A stretch of 64,000 nucleotides of DNA from Dendrolimus kikuchii. Lineage: Eukaryota; Arthropoda; Insecta; Lepidoptera; Lasiocampidae. The notes under the pieces are model-generated. The model was not told the origin of the DNA, did no database searches, and was given only the letters and a program-made list of their open reading frames with translations. Position numbers and translations under genes: made by a program. Shown in pieces: positions 44,603 to 56,728 of this stretch (its first letter is position 1; every line of letters begins with the position of its first letter). The DNA lies in NCBI GenBank assembly GCA_019925095.2, contig CM034389.1, positions 2,564,001-2,628,000 of the forward strand, in the 5' to 3' direction.

Positions 44603-45660
44603 TGACTGGGTCTACATGCATGAAATTTTACAGGAAGATTTATTCCGTATTGTATTTTGTATGTTCTGTATATAAACTTAATGTAGGTAGTTGTAAAAAT
44701 AAATGTTGAGTTTTATCAATGTACATAGCTAAGTGGAGTCAGATCAGATTTTGAAAAATTATGGATATCCTTCAACAACTTTTTGAAGTGAAACTTCTTT
44801 AGAATCGTTGTGATTTGAAAGTTGATGTAACGAAAAAGCGACATTAATAAGAGATAAACGTATAAATCTATGGGACTAAGCCTGCAAGAGAATGAAATAC
44901 GAGTTTTACATTATGCAGCACAGATTAGAGAGTCAATAAGACCGATGATTAAATATAGGTCTTATATATATATAAGAAGTTTTTTTTAAATTATGATATG
45001 TTGACGGGTGTAGGCCAAAGGATTTATTTTATTTATATTAATAAAAGTTAGAGAAGAATTATCTGTAAGTATATTCTCTGACATTTCACTTCTACTGCGT
45101 GTGAACTGCACACACACAGATTTTTTTTATCTAAGTCAAAATTGTGGGGAAGTTATATCAGTTTCCAAATTCGTAAGTTTCGAACTATGAGGTGGAATAT
45201 CTACGATTAAATGTGTTTTATTGTTTTGTAGCCTAGTAACGAAAACTTCGTCATTTATCACTTCTACGAAAACCTAAGTTATTCGTCAGTTACTTTTAAA
45301 ATTTTCACCAATAAATAAATTATTGTAAGATCGAGCTATTTGACTCGAGGCCTACCTACTTCAACGCCCAAAACAGATTATCATTAATGGTATCCTGGAC
45401 CATAATTTTAAAACACTCATTCAAAAAAAAATATTTAAAAACAAGCAGTACACAGCTAAAGCTTCATGAGCTTTGCGTTTTACGCTATTTATTCTATTGC
45501 TTATGGTTTGTATTGATAAGATAAAGAAGGGCGCCCAAGGTGTTTTTTCACGTGCCCTATTTATGACATTCGTGGACGGTAGCCCAACCACGCACTGCCG
45601 TAACATCTCTGCTGTCAGTACCAAAAACTAATGATGAACTTTCAAAGCCATTCTTTCCAG
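44603..45660. other. intron sequence, unassigned
   Basis: AT-rich; no repeat partner in the window and no credible exon. The acceptor of the next exon ends at 45660. Confidence 0.4.
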
Positions 45661-45861
45661 CTCCAACCCAACTTATATTCCAACCCGGACGCCTTCGAAT
45701 GCTTGCCCTGTGCCGAAGGTTGTGAGGCCTGCACCGACGGGTCACCCTGCGTGGCTGCTTTGAACTGGGTCGTGAGGACCACCATCTTTGCATTGGCCTG
45801 CTTAGTCATCTCTTGTTTGCCTTTCATCGTATATTTCACCATCAAGTATGGACATGTACGC
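45661..45861 (+). CDS. GPR158/179-like receptor, stalk and TM1 exon
   Basis: 67 codons between acceptor 'ttctttccag' and donor 'cgc|gtaagt', both phase 0. Residues 1-30 form the cysteine-rich stalk (FECLPCAEGCEACTDGSPC), strikingly like the CLPC.EGC..C.D.SPC stalk of GPR158. Residues 34-62 are a hydrophobic helix (TTIFALACLVISCLPFIVYF) followed by the basic KYGHVR, giving TM1 with its cytoplasmic end. Phase joins exactly to the next exon. This and the following exon are the strongest evidence for the identification. Confidence 0.85.
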
Positions 45862-45917
45862 GTAAGTATATTTTAAATAACATTACATACATATTGTCAC
45901 GCTTGTATCATTTGGTT

Positions 45918-46068
45918 ATTTCCACTTGCTACAATTCTGACAAACACTTTTCAGTTCATCAACTTTCAATAATCTCTTCATACATACATGTTTATTTAAA
46001 GTATAGACCTTTCTTCAAAATATCTTCAATTTGATCATGGTGAGTACGTCGCGGTCTACCAGAATTAA
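45918..46068 (-). repeat. RTE-D LINE 3' scrap
   Basis: 'tttccacttgctacaattct' through 'tgagtacgtcgcggtctacc'; the minus strand resembles a LINE C-terminal end (RRDVLTMIK). Confidence 0.45.
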
Positions 46069-46085
46069 ATTGAATGATAATGAAT

Positions 46086-46355
46086 GTTCGGGCATATGGA
46101 AAGAATGACTAAACAGATATACAATGCAAAAGTGGATGGATGCAGAAGTCGTGGAAGGCCACGACACACCTTCCATGATCAAATTGATCGTGTACTAGCA
46201 GAAGGTGATGTCAGGAGCCTTAAGAACAGACGAGCGTGCATGACAAGAGCTATAACTGTCAAAGAAGCAAGTGAGGTATGTAAGAATAAGCCTGAATGGC
46301 GCTCTGTTCTTCGTGCCTACCCCGCAAGGGACCTGGCGTGAAGTTATGTTTGTTT
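46086..46355 (+). mobile_element. RTE-A LINE, 3' fragment
   Basis: Flanks 'ataatgaatg' and 'atactgaatg' form an imperfect duplication. Lacks the MHDE codons, like the copy at 59680-60300. Confidence 0.85.
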
Positions 46356-46709
46356 GATACTGAATGTATTTGTAGTATTTCAAAATGGAATCCTACACAG
46401 ATTACTTATTAGAAGTTCATGAATTTACCGCCGCTTCCGAAGCAGTTTTAGTTACTGTTAATGGAGAAGCGGCGCAACTAACTTCCCAGCGACATGTGGG
46501 TGGGGCAACTGTTGAGCCTATGAAATGGAAATTTACAAAAAAATGTAAGGTTAACGAGTTTCAAAAATATTAGTCTTGTCTAAGTTTGTATGTTCTACGG
46601 AGTCCTCCTTAGTTCCTATTTGTAGTATAGTGTTAAAATTTCGGGTTAAAAAACTTTATTTCTCATAAACGAATTTTTACAGTTCACTTAAACTATGAGA
46701 ACATTTATA

Positions 46710-47079
46710 CATACATACATACATACATAACTTCACGCCAGTTCCCTTGCGGGGTAGGCACGAACAACAGAGCGCCATTTAAGCTTATTCTTACACACCT
46801 CACTTGCTTCTTTGACATTCATAACTCTTGTCATGCACGCTTGTCTGTTCTTAAGGCTCCTGACATCACCTTCTGCTAGTATACGATCAATTTGATCATG
46901 GAAGGTGTGTCGTGGCCTTCCACGACTTCTGCATCCATCCACTTTTGCATTGTATATCTGTTTAGTCATTCTTTCATCATGCATTCTTTCCACATGCCCG
47001 AACCACTGGAGCATTCTTTCACTTACCTTCACCCCGACACTCTCTTTCAGACCAACTCTCTTTCTTACTTCGGTATTAC
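46710..47079 (-). mobile_element. RTE-A LINE, 3' fragment
   Basis: Exact target duplication 'gaacatttata' (46699-46709, 47080-47090). Confidence 0.9.
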
Positions 47080-47090
47080 GAACATTTATA

Positions 47091-47741
47091 AGTTGTTAAA
47101 AAATAACTTGTAACGAGATATAAAGCACAAATACTAAAATTGCAGGTAGTTTTGGATTTATTTTTGTACATGCAAGTTACATGGTCCTTCGAACCAAAAG
47201 AAACAAGGATCTAGAGTTCGTGGAAGTGTCATTGTGAAACTTGTTAATTTTTATATATTCAATTTCTGAAAATGATACTTTAAAATGTATCTTAGAATTA
47301 AAATCAAAAAGTGTCTTTGAACTAATAGCTTATGTAAACAACTCACATCTCGTTAAACTTAAAGAATAGTAAATAACGATTGCTCGTATAAAATATAAGC
47401 TCATAATATACTAATCAAAAATTCTGAAATTCTCATTAAGATTCATTGAATTATTAAATTATACTAACTTATTAATCAAACAGTCTGCCTTTATTTTCCA
47501 AATAAACCTTCATTTGACATCAACTCATTTGAATAATTGAATCAGATCTATCATACGTACTGAGTAGATTTGATTTACTCAAAATTAGGTTAGGACATCA
47601 AAGAAAAATTATTAAGATTAGACCTTCTGTATTCGCTCAACGTCTGCTCTTAATAATTTCTCTCTCTATGTACAGTCAAACATGGGTAAGTAATATTAAT
47701 TTTATATTACTTTGATTTTAACAGGCTATTCGAGGTAACAC
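47091..47741. other. unassigned AT-rich intron sequence
   Basis: Nothing recognised. Confidence 0.35.
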
Positions 47742-47867
47742 GATAAAGCAGGAGCTACATATAATTAAGCTCTGTATCCAGCAAGGTAATGATGCCAGCC
47801 TTCTAATTATACTGCTTAGTAGTCTGGTGGGGCTGGACGGGTTTTATTTAGGGTTTTTTTATTTTAA
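47742..47867 (+). mobile_element. LINE C-terminal remnant (ETLGPWGP family)
   Basis: Reads LCIQQGNDASLL...SLVGLDGF, matching the end of the copy at 32850-33057. Confidence 0.55.
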
Positions 47868-48070
47868 TATATATAAATTACGTGTCACGTTATTTATCCG
47901 CGATGGACTCCTAAACTACTAGATCGATTTTAATCAAATTTTCACACCGTGTGCAGTTTGATCCAACTTGAAAGACAGGATAGCTTACATTTGGATCCGG
48001 TAGGTGGCGCTGCAATCGGGTTCTAAATTTTATTTCTTCAGGACAGAACAACGTTTGTCGGGACAGCTCG
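47868..48070 (+). mobile_element. Helitron-like short element (h2)
   Basis: Third copy of the ~205-bp subfamily, ending 'cgggacagctcg|t'. Confidence 0.65.
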
Positions 48071-48844
48071 TATTATATATATTTTGTAATTTATGTGTAT
48101 TTAAGTTACTTTTATTTATGAATGAATATTTTTAGTTAGTTCAAATTACTTATTAGCCTGTTTAGGTTATATGGTAATATTAATGAAGTATTTTTCTTAA
48201 ATACTTCAATTATAAGAAAAAGATTTATTTATAGAATAATTTCATTTGTAATCTGTCTAATCTAATCTACAAAATTGTGTATCCGTGTTCAATGTATTAC
48301 ATATTATTACTGAATTCCATCCTTATAGCTCTAAATTTTCTGGAAAAAAATACTATGTCATACAAAAACAGACAAATAGACAAATTTGCATTCTAATTAC
48401 ATAGAGATTCAGTTCTTTCCCAATATGCTTACATGAAAATGAAGATTTATTTATTTCAAAATGAAATTATTAAGATTATTTATTGAAAGTCACGAATCTG
48501 CCATTGCTTCCAAAGCAATTTTAGTTAACAACAAACGCCAGAAACTATTTTTTTTATATGCTAACAACACATTTAAGTAATTTATTAAATATTATATAGT
48601 CATAAATATAATGGCTTTGTGATTAAGTTATTTACAGCCAAGCAAAAACCATGCACAATATGTTCGTTATATTTGTTTAGAGACAAAAAGTTAGGTTGTC
48701 GGAATTATTATGTAAATTTGTAAATATCGTAAGTAGAACTTTCAGGTTACTTTCAGTAGAACCTTAAAATAAAATAGAAAATTTAAAATTGAAATATAAA
48801 AATAAATGATTATTAGAAAAAATACAAATAATAATGACTGTATT
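48071..48844. other. unassigned AT-rich intron sequence
   Basis: 48455-48545 distantly resembles 46385-46470 ('cttccaaagcaattttagtt' / 'cttccgaagcagttttagtt'), an unnamed repeat. No other features. Confidence 0.4.
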
Positions 48845-48951
48845 TTGGGCAACGCATAAGCGTTGCCATCGAACGTAGTCACGCAGCCAGCGTTTTGGAA
48901 ACGTGCCCAAGTGAAACTGATTTGAGGTCTATTTATTGTCATTTTTTCTAA
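48845..48951 (+). mobile_element. LINE C-terminal remnant (ETLGPWGP family)
   Basis: Reads QRISVAIERSHAASVLETCP, then a short tail and stop. Confidence 0.5.
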
Positions 48952-49267
48952 TTAAGTTGTAGAATATTTTAATGTTAAGTTTTTTTTTACTTTATGGTAC
49001 AAATTGAAAGTCCTGATTAACTCCTTTTCAATTGCTTATTCGTAAATATAAATTCGAGTGACATAAATATAATATCACGATTTAACTAAGTTTGACTGTA
49101 CTTTGATTGATTGCGTCGCAATAGGTTCGCCCTTTGAAATCGGCCTATTGTACAAAAAGCCTTTAAGGCTCTAGCCACCTTTAATTGTTAACTCATATTT
49201 AAGTCAAAATATTTGACGAACAGAATTCTTAGTTAATGAATTTAATTTCAGAAGCTTTATTTTAGTT
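48952..49267. other. unassigned sequence
   Basis: Nothing recognised. Confidence 0.35.
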
Positions 49268-49430
49268 CTAATTCAAATTTCAAATTCAAAAGTTTATGTT
49301 CAGAATAAGTTTGACTAGAGAACACTTTGAAGGTCATACATGTACCTCTTAGCAACGTGTTACCTCTGTTCAAAGGAGAAGAAGCGGCAAGAAGTACGTC
49401 TAGCTAAATTTTTTTCCTTATAATTAATTA
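49268..49430 (+). repeat. interspersed repeat W
   Basis: 'caaattcaaaagtttatgtt', 'tgaaggtcatacatgtacct' and 'aggagaagaagcggcaag', matching 16926-17100. Confidence 0.55.
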
Positions 49431-49518
49431 TCTATCTCAGGCTGTTTTTTTTTAAATGAATGAATAAATGAATGAGTATCTTTATTACACTCACATTAAA
49501 GTACAATGTTAAATACAA

Positions 49519-49770
49519 TGTTTTATACTGCACAAATGCAATGTGCCCGCCCGGCAACGTGGACCGAATTTCCTAGAATCAGCTTGTATTAAAATCCGTA
49601 ACACCTGGCTAATGATTACAATACAACAATGGGCTGTTCTCTAGAAACGTATGCCTATAAATAAGTAAACAAAAGACGATCATAAAAGAATTACAATATT
49701 TTCAATGTTATTAGTTCAAATGCCGACGGGTAATAAATGTGCTTCTACTTTTGAATTTGTCTGATTATGA
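49519..49770 (-). mobile_element. LTR L1 fragment
   Basis: 'ttttatactgcacaaatgca' through 'gtgcttctacttttgaattt'; both ends missing. Confidence 0.65.
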
Positions 49771-50149
49771 GATAGAATGAGATGAGATATGGTTAAAAAT
49801 GTTGCGTTATTCACTTTGCTAGAAACGTATTGATTGATTTACCCAACTGCGCACAACACAAAAGTGAAATTAGGATTTTATACCCAACATCTTCTAGTTT
49901 ACGCGCAATAAAAATAAACGATAACACATTTTATGTTACTTTTATGCACAAAACAATTACTTCGAGTCGTAACTTTATTTCATAATCTGAGTTTTAAACT
50001 TTCAAACTTGTATCGTAAAATGGTTTAGTGCTTTATAGAGAACTAAGAGTAAGTCTGTTTGCAAAATTTGAACGACATTCTGATAAGCGAATAAGTTTTC
50101 TAGAACGAAATTTTACTACTACGCTTTATTATATTATCAGATAAACACT
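49771..50149. other. unassigned sequence
   Basis: Nothing recognised. Confidence 0.35.
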
Positions 50150-50368
50150 ACATACATACATACATAACTTCACGCCAGTTCCCTTGCGGGGTAGGCACGA
50201 AGAAAGGGGCGCCATTTAGGCTTATTCTTACATTCCTTACCTTCACCCCGACACTCTCTTTCAGACCAACTCTCTTTCTTACTTCGGTGTTACGAACGCG
50301 GTCCGCGAACGTCACTCCGCAGATTTTGTGCAGTGCTCGCATCTCGGCCGCGTTTACTCTACTTTCAT
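50150..50368 (-). mobile_element. RTE-A LINE with 190-bp internal deletion
   Basis: Jumps from the KPKWRS-coding tail directly to 'cattccttaccttcaccccg' at 50230, losing the middle present in other copies. Confidence 0.85.
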
Positions 50369-50460
50369 AGATAGATAGATAGATAAATAAATACTAGTAC
50401 TGGTGTAATCCAATTTTTACGCTTTAGACACCAATTTCTTATTTTTAACAAATATTTTTT

Positions 50461-51060
50461 ACTAGCTGATGACTTCGTCCGCGTGGTGCAGTTTTTTAAC
50501 CATCCCACGGGAACTCTTTAGTTTTTCGAGATCAAAAGTATCCTATATGTTGTCCAGGGATATAAGCTATCACTATACAAAATTTCATTTAAATCGGTCC
50601 AATCGTTGTGGAGATTAGCCGGTACAAACAGACAGACAACCAGAAAAACAAAAAATTTGAAAAAATCTAAATTAGTTCTATTTCACTTCTTACTTACCCC
50701 CTGACTAGGTTTTTGCATTTTTTTGTCATTATACAGAAATTCGTCCTCTACAATTTTAATATTTTCTTAAGTTTTCGCGACTTGTATACATAATAAAACT
50801 ACGTTTTAACGGTTTTAAGCGCGGTAGTTTTATTTGATTTTGGTTTTTCCGACGTTTCGGCCACTTTTCAGTGGCCGTGATCACGGAAGACAAATATGTC
50901 AAGTGTCAACGAGTATTGTTGTCCGTGATCACCGAAACGTCGGAAAAACCAAAATTAAATAAAATTACCGCGCTTAAAACCGTTAAAACCTAGTTTTATT
51001 ATCTCTACAATTTTATTATAATGTATAGATAATGTGGATACCAAATTAATAATATTAGTC
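50461..51060 (-). mobile_element. Helitron-like element split by Penelope ends
   Basis: Matches 42775-43065. It stops at 'cctctacaatttta' (50744-50757) and resumes with 'ctctacaattttat' (51004 on), a 13-bp duplication bracketing the insertion. Confidence 0.6.
50786..51002. mobile_element. inverted pair of Penelope-like 3' ends
   Basis: The left part is the family 3' end on the minus strand ('taataaaactacgttttaac' onward); the right part (50920-51002) is the same end on the plus strand. The two meet tail-out around 50915-50920. The left half retains the hairpin GGCCACTTTTCAGTGGCC. Confidence 0.75.
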
Positions 51061-51175
51061 AAGTGCATGTCAGATCCTGCACAAGAAAGGGTTCTGTAGA
51101 TATAACCAGTGTTGAATATTTTCATTATTTTTGTACCGAACCATAAAGAACTTTTTTTTTTAATGTAAAATTATC

Positions 51176-51382
51176 TTAATATATATAAATTACGTGTCAC
51201 GTTGTTTGTCCGCGATGGACTCCTAAACGACTTGACCGATTTTAATCAAATTTGCACACCGTGTGCAGTTTGATCCGACTTGAAAGATAGGATAGCTTAC
51301 ATTTGGACCCGGTAGGTGGCGCTGCAATCGGATTCTAAATTTTATTACTTCAGGGCAGAACAACGTCTACCGGGACAGCTAG
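51176..51382 (+). mobile_element. Helitron-like short element (h2)
   Basis: Best-preserved end: 'cgggacagCTAG|T'. Confidence 0.7.
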
Positions 51383-51654
51383 TATTATTATAAATTACAC
51401 ATGTCACTCGCCTTGCATACGTCTAACATAAATATTACATCTAAATAGTATTATAAATCTAATTACATGAAAAGCTGTAAAAACATAAAGTATACATCTG
51501 AAATAGACTAAGACTTTTAAATTTAATATTAATATATTAAATTTAATTTATAAATTTTGTTAATACAAAACACGTAGATTAATTTTAGATGACACCAAAA
51601 ACTTCGCAAAAAATTAAGATCAATTTAATCATCCCCATCCTTCTCACGCGACCA

Positions 51655-51775
51655 TAAGGCTGGCGTCTATTTTGCTCAAAGGCTAAGTATTGCTATTCAA
51701 CATGGTAACGCCGCCAGCCTTTTGGGAACGTTCCCGGCAAGTGACAGTGGTTTGGGACCAATATTTTATCTATAA
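51655..51775 (+). mobile_element. LINE C-terminal remnant (ETLGPWGP family)
   Basis: Reads DHKAGVYFAQRLSIAIQHGN, AASLLGTFPASDSG, then stop. Confidence 0.6.
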
Positions 51776-51925
51776 TTTTTTATTTAGTTTTAGTTTTTAA
51801 TTTTAGGTTTATTTCTCATACTATAGTTTAGTTTTAGTATTTAATTGTATTTTTCTTTTAATTATCATCCCCTATAAACCCTATTTAAGGGTTTAAACTA
51901 CGTAACTAACAGACTTCTTTTCCAG

Positions 51926-52104
51926 GTGGTGAGGGCAGCAAGTCCAGCTCTCCTCCGGGTGATAGTGCTGGGAGCTCTCCTCATATACTGCACCACGTTA
52001 GTCATGTACGGACGGCCCACAGTTTTGACTTGCACAGCCAGGGTCTGGCTGAGAGAAGTCGGGTTTTGTCTCACTTATGGAGCTCTGATGTTGAAGACTT
52101 GGAG
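51926..52104 (+). CDS. GPR158/179-like receptor, TM2-TM3 exon
   Basis: 179 nt between acceptor 'acttcttttccag' and donor 'ag|gtaagc'; 59 codons plus two bases, so the next intron is phase 2. VVRAASPALLRVIVLGALLI begins ICL1 and TM2; YGRPTVLTC is the first outer loop with the conserved class C cysteine; ARVWLREVGFCLTYGALMLK then TWR is TM3, like the LLGF.TVYG...LKLHR of GPR158. The basic residues at the TM3 base face the cytoplasm in class C receptors. TM4-TM7 are beyond the right edge or in exons I could not find in 52105-64000. Confidence 0.85.
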
Positions 52105-52328
52105 GTAAGCGAAAGTGTGGCTCAAAAGTTCTAAGGTCAACGAATCTTTATTACGATAATGCGGTATACTATCTCTAAAACGCCTGCCGTGGCATACACA
52201 CGCCGCGCGCGGCGTCCATCCGCCGTACACCGCGTCTGCTGTTATTCTCGAGCATGACAGTGTAAATTGTTTTTTTTTTAATTTTTATTTGGTACCGACG
52301 TCAATATGTTGCAAAAAAAAAATATTTT

Positions 52329-52630
52329 TACAAGCTTTTATTTAACTTGCAATGGATGTACCTATGTATGTATGTAATTTCGGATGGAATCTTGCAAGTT
52401 AAATTTGACCAAGTACCCGGTTTCCGATTGAGCTGAAATTTTGCACGCATATGTATATCGCGTGACAATACAATAATATGGTACTGTGGAACGGATCTGA
52501 TGATGGAGTCGGAAGGTGGCCATAGGAACTCCTGTACTAAACAAGATAGACCTGTCGTGTTTGGGCTTGTTTTACTTGTCTTGACTAGCGCTCTGCTGCT
52601 ACGTGATATCCAGGATCTCAAAAGCTTGTA
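52329..52630 (+). mobile_element. MITE family M1, complete
   Basis: 302 bp with TACAAGCTTTT ends, matching 10426-10729. Confidence 0.75.
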
Positions 52631-52729
52631 TTTTGACTTTTATGCTACGTGCGTGGCATGAAATAACAATGAAATTTATACAAAACTATTCCGAAGCTGT
52701 ACTGCATGCCACGCAAAAAGAGTTGTCAA

Positions 52730-53330
52730 AATCAATTCAGGAGGACTATGAAATTTCGCACACTTATAGTTTATATCCGTATATTTTTATCCGTGCAGGA
52801 ACGGAGAAAGAATACAATTTCCTGCGACCGGGCGGCCTGTCGTAAGAGGCGACTAAACAACCCACAGCCAGGTGGTAGGGCATTTGCCCGACTGGATGGC
52901 TACCACCCCTGGTCTAGAGCATGCCGCCATAACAACTTTGAGTTGTGTTCCGGCATTAGTGACCAGGTTCCAGACTCTCTTAAGAGAGCAGCAGCGCATT
53001 TGTAGCACCTTTGGTGTTGTAAATGTCCATAGACGATGGTAACCGCTTTCCATCCAGTGGGCCGTCTGCCTGTCTGCTGAACTCCTGCAATAAAAAAAAA
53101 ATTATATAGAGAAGAAGCGATGATTTTTTTTTAATTATGCTTAAAAGATACATTAAATCAATAAAAAAAATATTATACACACTACCATATATTAGACACA
53201 CACTAGCATATATACTCTTTTGTTTATTGTTCAAGTCAAATTAACAGTGTAGCCTTGGTGAAATCTGTGATTATAGAAGTATAGTCGTTACATTAATTAT
53301 TATGATCGAATTTCGACCACGGACGACCAA
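52730..53330 (+). repeat. interspersed repeat X split by SINE-A
   Basis: 'ctatgaaatttcgcacactt' precedes and 'ttaaatcaataaaaaaaata' ... 'cgaccacggacgacca' follows the SINE, matching 17940-18270. Confidence 0.6.
52789..53101 (+). mobile_element. SINE-A retroposon
   Basis: Full length, inserted in repeat X. Confidence 0.85.
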
Positions 53331-53489
53331 TAATAGTTCAAAGTAATTTCCTCTGAAGAACATTTTTTAATATTATACATATAAGTTAAAAATTAAGTCA
53401 AATAAAACTTCCTATATTATCTACACATCGACAAGAAATTTATCAGCAATAAATCTAGTTGAAAATTCTTTTAAAACTCTTCTTTTTAA

Positions 53490-53690
53490 CCGGCATCCAA
53501 AAGGAGGTAAGTTCTCAATTCGACTGTTTTTTTTTTATATATTTTAGGACCGATTTTCAAACTGTTTTCTTTATTCGAAAGAGTATACTCCTGAGACCTA
53601 TTGTCACTAAGTCAGGATCTGATGAGGCCCCAGTGGATTCCAGGGACATCGAGAGCCACCCATGTTGAAGAGCGCCGAGCGCCTACTCTC
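53490..53690 (+). repeat. interspersed repeat Z
   Basis: 'aaaggaggtaagttctcaat', 'agtatactcctgagacctat' and 'aagtcaggatctgatgaggc', a pattern found also at 57600-58295. Confidence 0.5.
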
Positions 53691-53861
53691 GTCTATAGGG
53701 AAAACTTATACGCGTGCCTGTATTACAATTTCCACAGGCGCTTAAAATATTATTTGTAACGCTATTCAAGTAACTCAAAAGTGAAAATATTTAAAAAAAA
53801 ACCGACTTCAAACTAGAATACAAAAAATTAACTATTACTACGACATCTTCTATCTTCTTTC

Positions 53862-54173
53862 TATCCGTGCAGGAACGGATAAAGAATAAAATTTCCTGCG
53901 GCCGGGTGGCCTATCGTAAGGGGCGACAAAACAACCTACAGCCAGGTGGTAAAGTAATTGCCCGACTGGATGGCTACCACTCCTGGTCTAGAGTATGTCG
54001 CCATAACAACCTTGTGTTGTGTTCCGGCATTAGTGACCAGGTTCCAGTCTCCTTTAAGAGAGCAGCAGCGCATTTGTAGCACCTTTGGCGTTGCAAATAT
54101 CCATAGGCGATGGTAACCGCTTTCAAACAAGTAAAACATCTGCCTGTCTGCTGAACTCCTGAATTAAAAAAAA
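53862..54173 (+). mobile_element. SINE-A retroposon
   Basis: Full length, moderately diverged, ending 'cctgaattaaaaaaa'. Confidence 0.85.
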
Positions 54174-54611
54174 CATTTTATAGTCGGTGCCGAGTAGAAA
54201 ATGAAAAACAACAACAAAGCTGCAAAATGCGCCAACTTTTAGATGCTGTAGAAAATATGTTTTATTTTCGGCTTTTTTAGTTTGAAGCGGCTTTTATTTT
54301 CGAAAAAAAAAAACCAAAGACAAATGAGTATTTCAATTGAAATAAAAGATGTACAACATCGCAATTGGCCTTTTAGAGCGGGCTCAGACGTATCATGCAC
54401 CGCTGAGCTGGAAATTATTTATGTAGATATATAAATAGCTTACAAAGTGAGCGGACTGTTAACAAAACCGTAATTAATTGGATCCGATTAGACAGACCCT
54501 TTTACAACCTTCGGCTTATCAGCATCGGATTTCTACAGATAAAACATTTTGTTAATAAAACAAAATACTTCAGCAGCGAATTTTGGGAACGGAATTACCT
54601 AACTTGCATGC
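54174..54611. other. unassigned sequence
   Basis: Nothing recognised. Confidence 0.35.
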
Positions 54612-54924
54612 TTTTTTTTATTGCGGGAGTTCAGTAGACAGGCAGACGGCCCACTTGTTGGAAAGCGGTTACCATCGCCTATGGACATTTGCAACTCCGA
54701 TGGTGATACAAATGCGCTGCTGCTCTCTTAAGGGAGACTGGAACCTGGTCACTAATGCCGGAACACAACACAAGGTTATTATGGCGGCATAATCTAGATC
54801 AGGGGTCGTAGCCATCCAGTCGAGGAAATACCCTACCACCTGGCTGTGGGTTGTTTTGTCGCCTCTTACGGCACACCGCCCGGCTGCAGGAAATTGTATT
54901 CTTTCTCCGTTCCTGCACAGTTAA
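54612..54924 (-). mobile_element. SINE-A retroposon
   Basis: Full length on the minus strand; ends 'cctgcacagttaaa'. Confidence 0.85.
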
Positions 54925-55227
54925 AACGGATACTAGAGTGTTTCCACGCCAATAATTATATTTAATTAATTATCAGCGGGTATACTAAATATTTTGTTAT
55001 TGCAAAATATACTTTTTAAAAACTTAATTTCTTTTCTAAATATAATAATAACAAAGAAACTAAGTCCGTATACTTTAGACAGCTGCCCATCAAAACATAG
55101 AAAGTTATTAAAGTATTAGAGTTTACCCCGCGGGTACGCTCCATGAAAAACCCTAGGTAAGTAGTTCTATTTTACGTACATAAAAATGTAATTAGGTGTT
55201 TTATATAGGTACATAATCCTTCAATAC
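54925..55227. other. unassigned sequence
   Basis: Nothing recognised. Confidence 0.35.
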
Positions 55228-55728
55228 TGTTACTACCTAGACGCTGAAAAAGACAAATTCACCCCTGCATACCTGTAGAAACACATTTTATTACCTTTCG
55301 ACATTTGGACTTATTTTGTTTACTTTGTGTTTAAAATTTGTGATTAGAAAACAGCCCATTGTGTATTGTAATCTTTTATGGCAGTCATTAGCCAGGTTTG
55401 TCGGATTTAAAGTACAAACTGATTCTAGGAAATTCGGTACATGTGACCGGGCAGACATTGCATCTGTGCAGTATAAAGCAATGCCTCGATTGAGGGACGA
55501 GGCAGTCGAGCGAGAACCACGAGCGAAGCGAGACTTGTGTACATTCGGTAATCTAAATAGATTAAGGGAGGGACTTTGCGCATGTTATTGAATTACGACC
55601 TTCTGCATTACGTTTAGACTTGTTGCGTTCGGTTATATTTGTACCTATGTTATACGTGTTTGTATAGTTCTAATAAACTCTATAATAATTCCAACGGCAT
55701 TTTAATTCGAGTCCTGCAACTCATAACA
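55228..55728 (+). mobile_element. solo LTR L1, complete
   Basis: 501 bp from TGTTACTACC to ACTCATAACA, flanked by ATAC on both sides (55224-55227, 55729-55732). Confidence 0.8.
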
Positions 55729-55780
55729 ATACTTTAGTTTCTTGTTAAATTTATTACAATTGCAAAGAAGAGGCAGTCTA

Positions 55781-55837
55781 TCATCAAGTGGGCCGTCTGT
55801 CTGTCTGCTGAACTTCTGCAATAATAATAATAATAAA
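55781..55837 (+). mobile_element. SINE-A 3' scrap
   Basis: 'catcaagtgggccgtctgtc' and 'gctgaacttctgcaataata', tail of (AAT)n instead of poly-A. Confidence 0.65.
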
Positions 55838-56728
55838 AGATAACTACTAAAGAAACTATGTCAATATAATGTAGACAACTGCACAGCAAAACATAAAGAA
55901 AAGTCGCAGCCAACCTGATTTTAAGTACTTAATACGTAATGAATAACATGTGGGCAACTTGACAACGTATTTGTTACTGAATTATAGCGATGGTTGTGTA
56001 TATAGCAATTGCAGCGCCGTCTACTTTGCTAATCCGTTTATTTTAAGGAAAGTACGTCCTTTATCAGGATAAAATGTATCCTAAGTGTTAAATCGGGTTA
56101 TAAGCCAGTACTATGTCGAGTTTCATTCATACACGTTCAAGTCTCCAAAAAAGATGCGATGGCAATGCCATCCCTTTTCGCTATTTTCGTCGATCCCACG
56201 GAAACGGCGTCATTTGAACGCATTGTACAAATTCGAAATATTTACAGATTTATTATAGTATAGAGCAGCTATACTCAACGCGCAACAACTAAACAATAAA
56301 TTATAACACCACACAAACACACAACTAACAACAAAACTTACACACATACCCACACCAACGCGCACTAACACCGCATTGCATTACACGCGCACTTCACAAA
56401 CAAACCAAGACACACAAAGAGCCTAATAATTAATAACCCAGCCTTAGAAAGGAAAAACAACATACATGGCACTTGTTAGGATAATATATATAGGTATAGA
56501 CACTTATGTCTATATGCACACACTGCACATGCACTTCCTCACAACACCAGCATGTAACAGATACACTCTACATTAGTATAAGTTTAGTATTAAAATTAGA
56601 ATAAATTAATGTAATAAGTTATTCTTAAGATACACCACAACACCAATATACATTCATTAAATATCACACAAATGTAATAACAAAAGTAACAAATAAGAGT
56701 GTACAACTTCTAAACTTTATCTTAAACT
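55838..56728. other. degenerate repeat and AC-rich sequence
   Basis: 56040-56250 resembles Helitron interiors ('ggataaaatgtatcctaagt'). 56290-56560 is rich in ACAC/CAAC runs. No gene. Confidence 0.4.

Noticed and set aside
46385..46573. 62-codon ORF starting MESYTDYLLEVHEF
   Set aside because: Intronic, with no splice context, and part of it recurs in degenerate form at 48455-48545, so it is likely repeat-derived.
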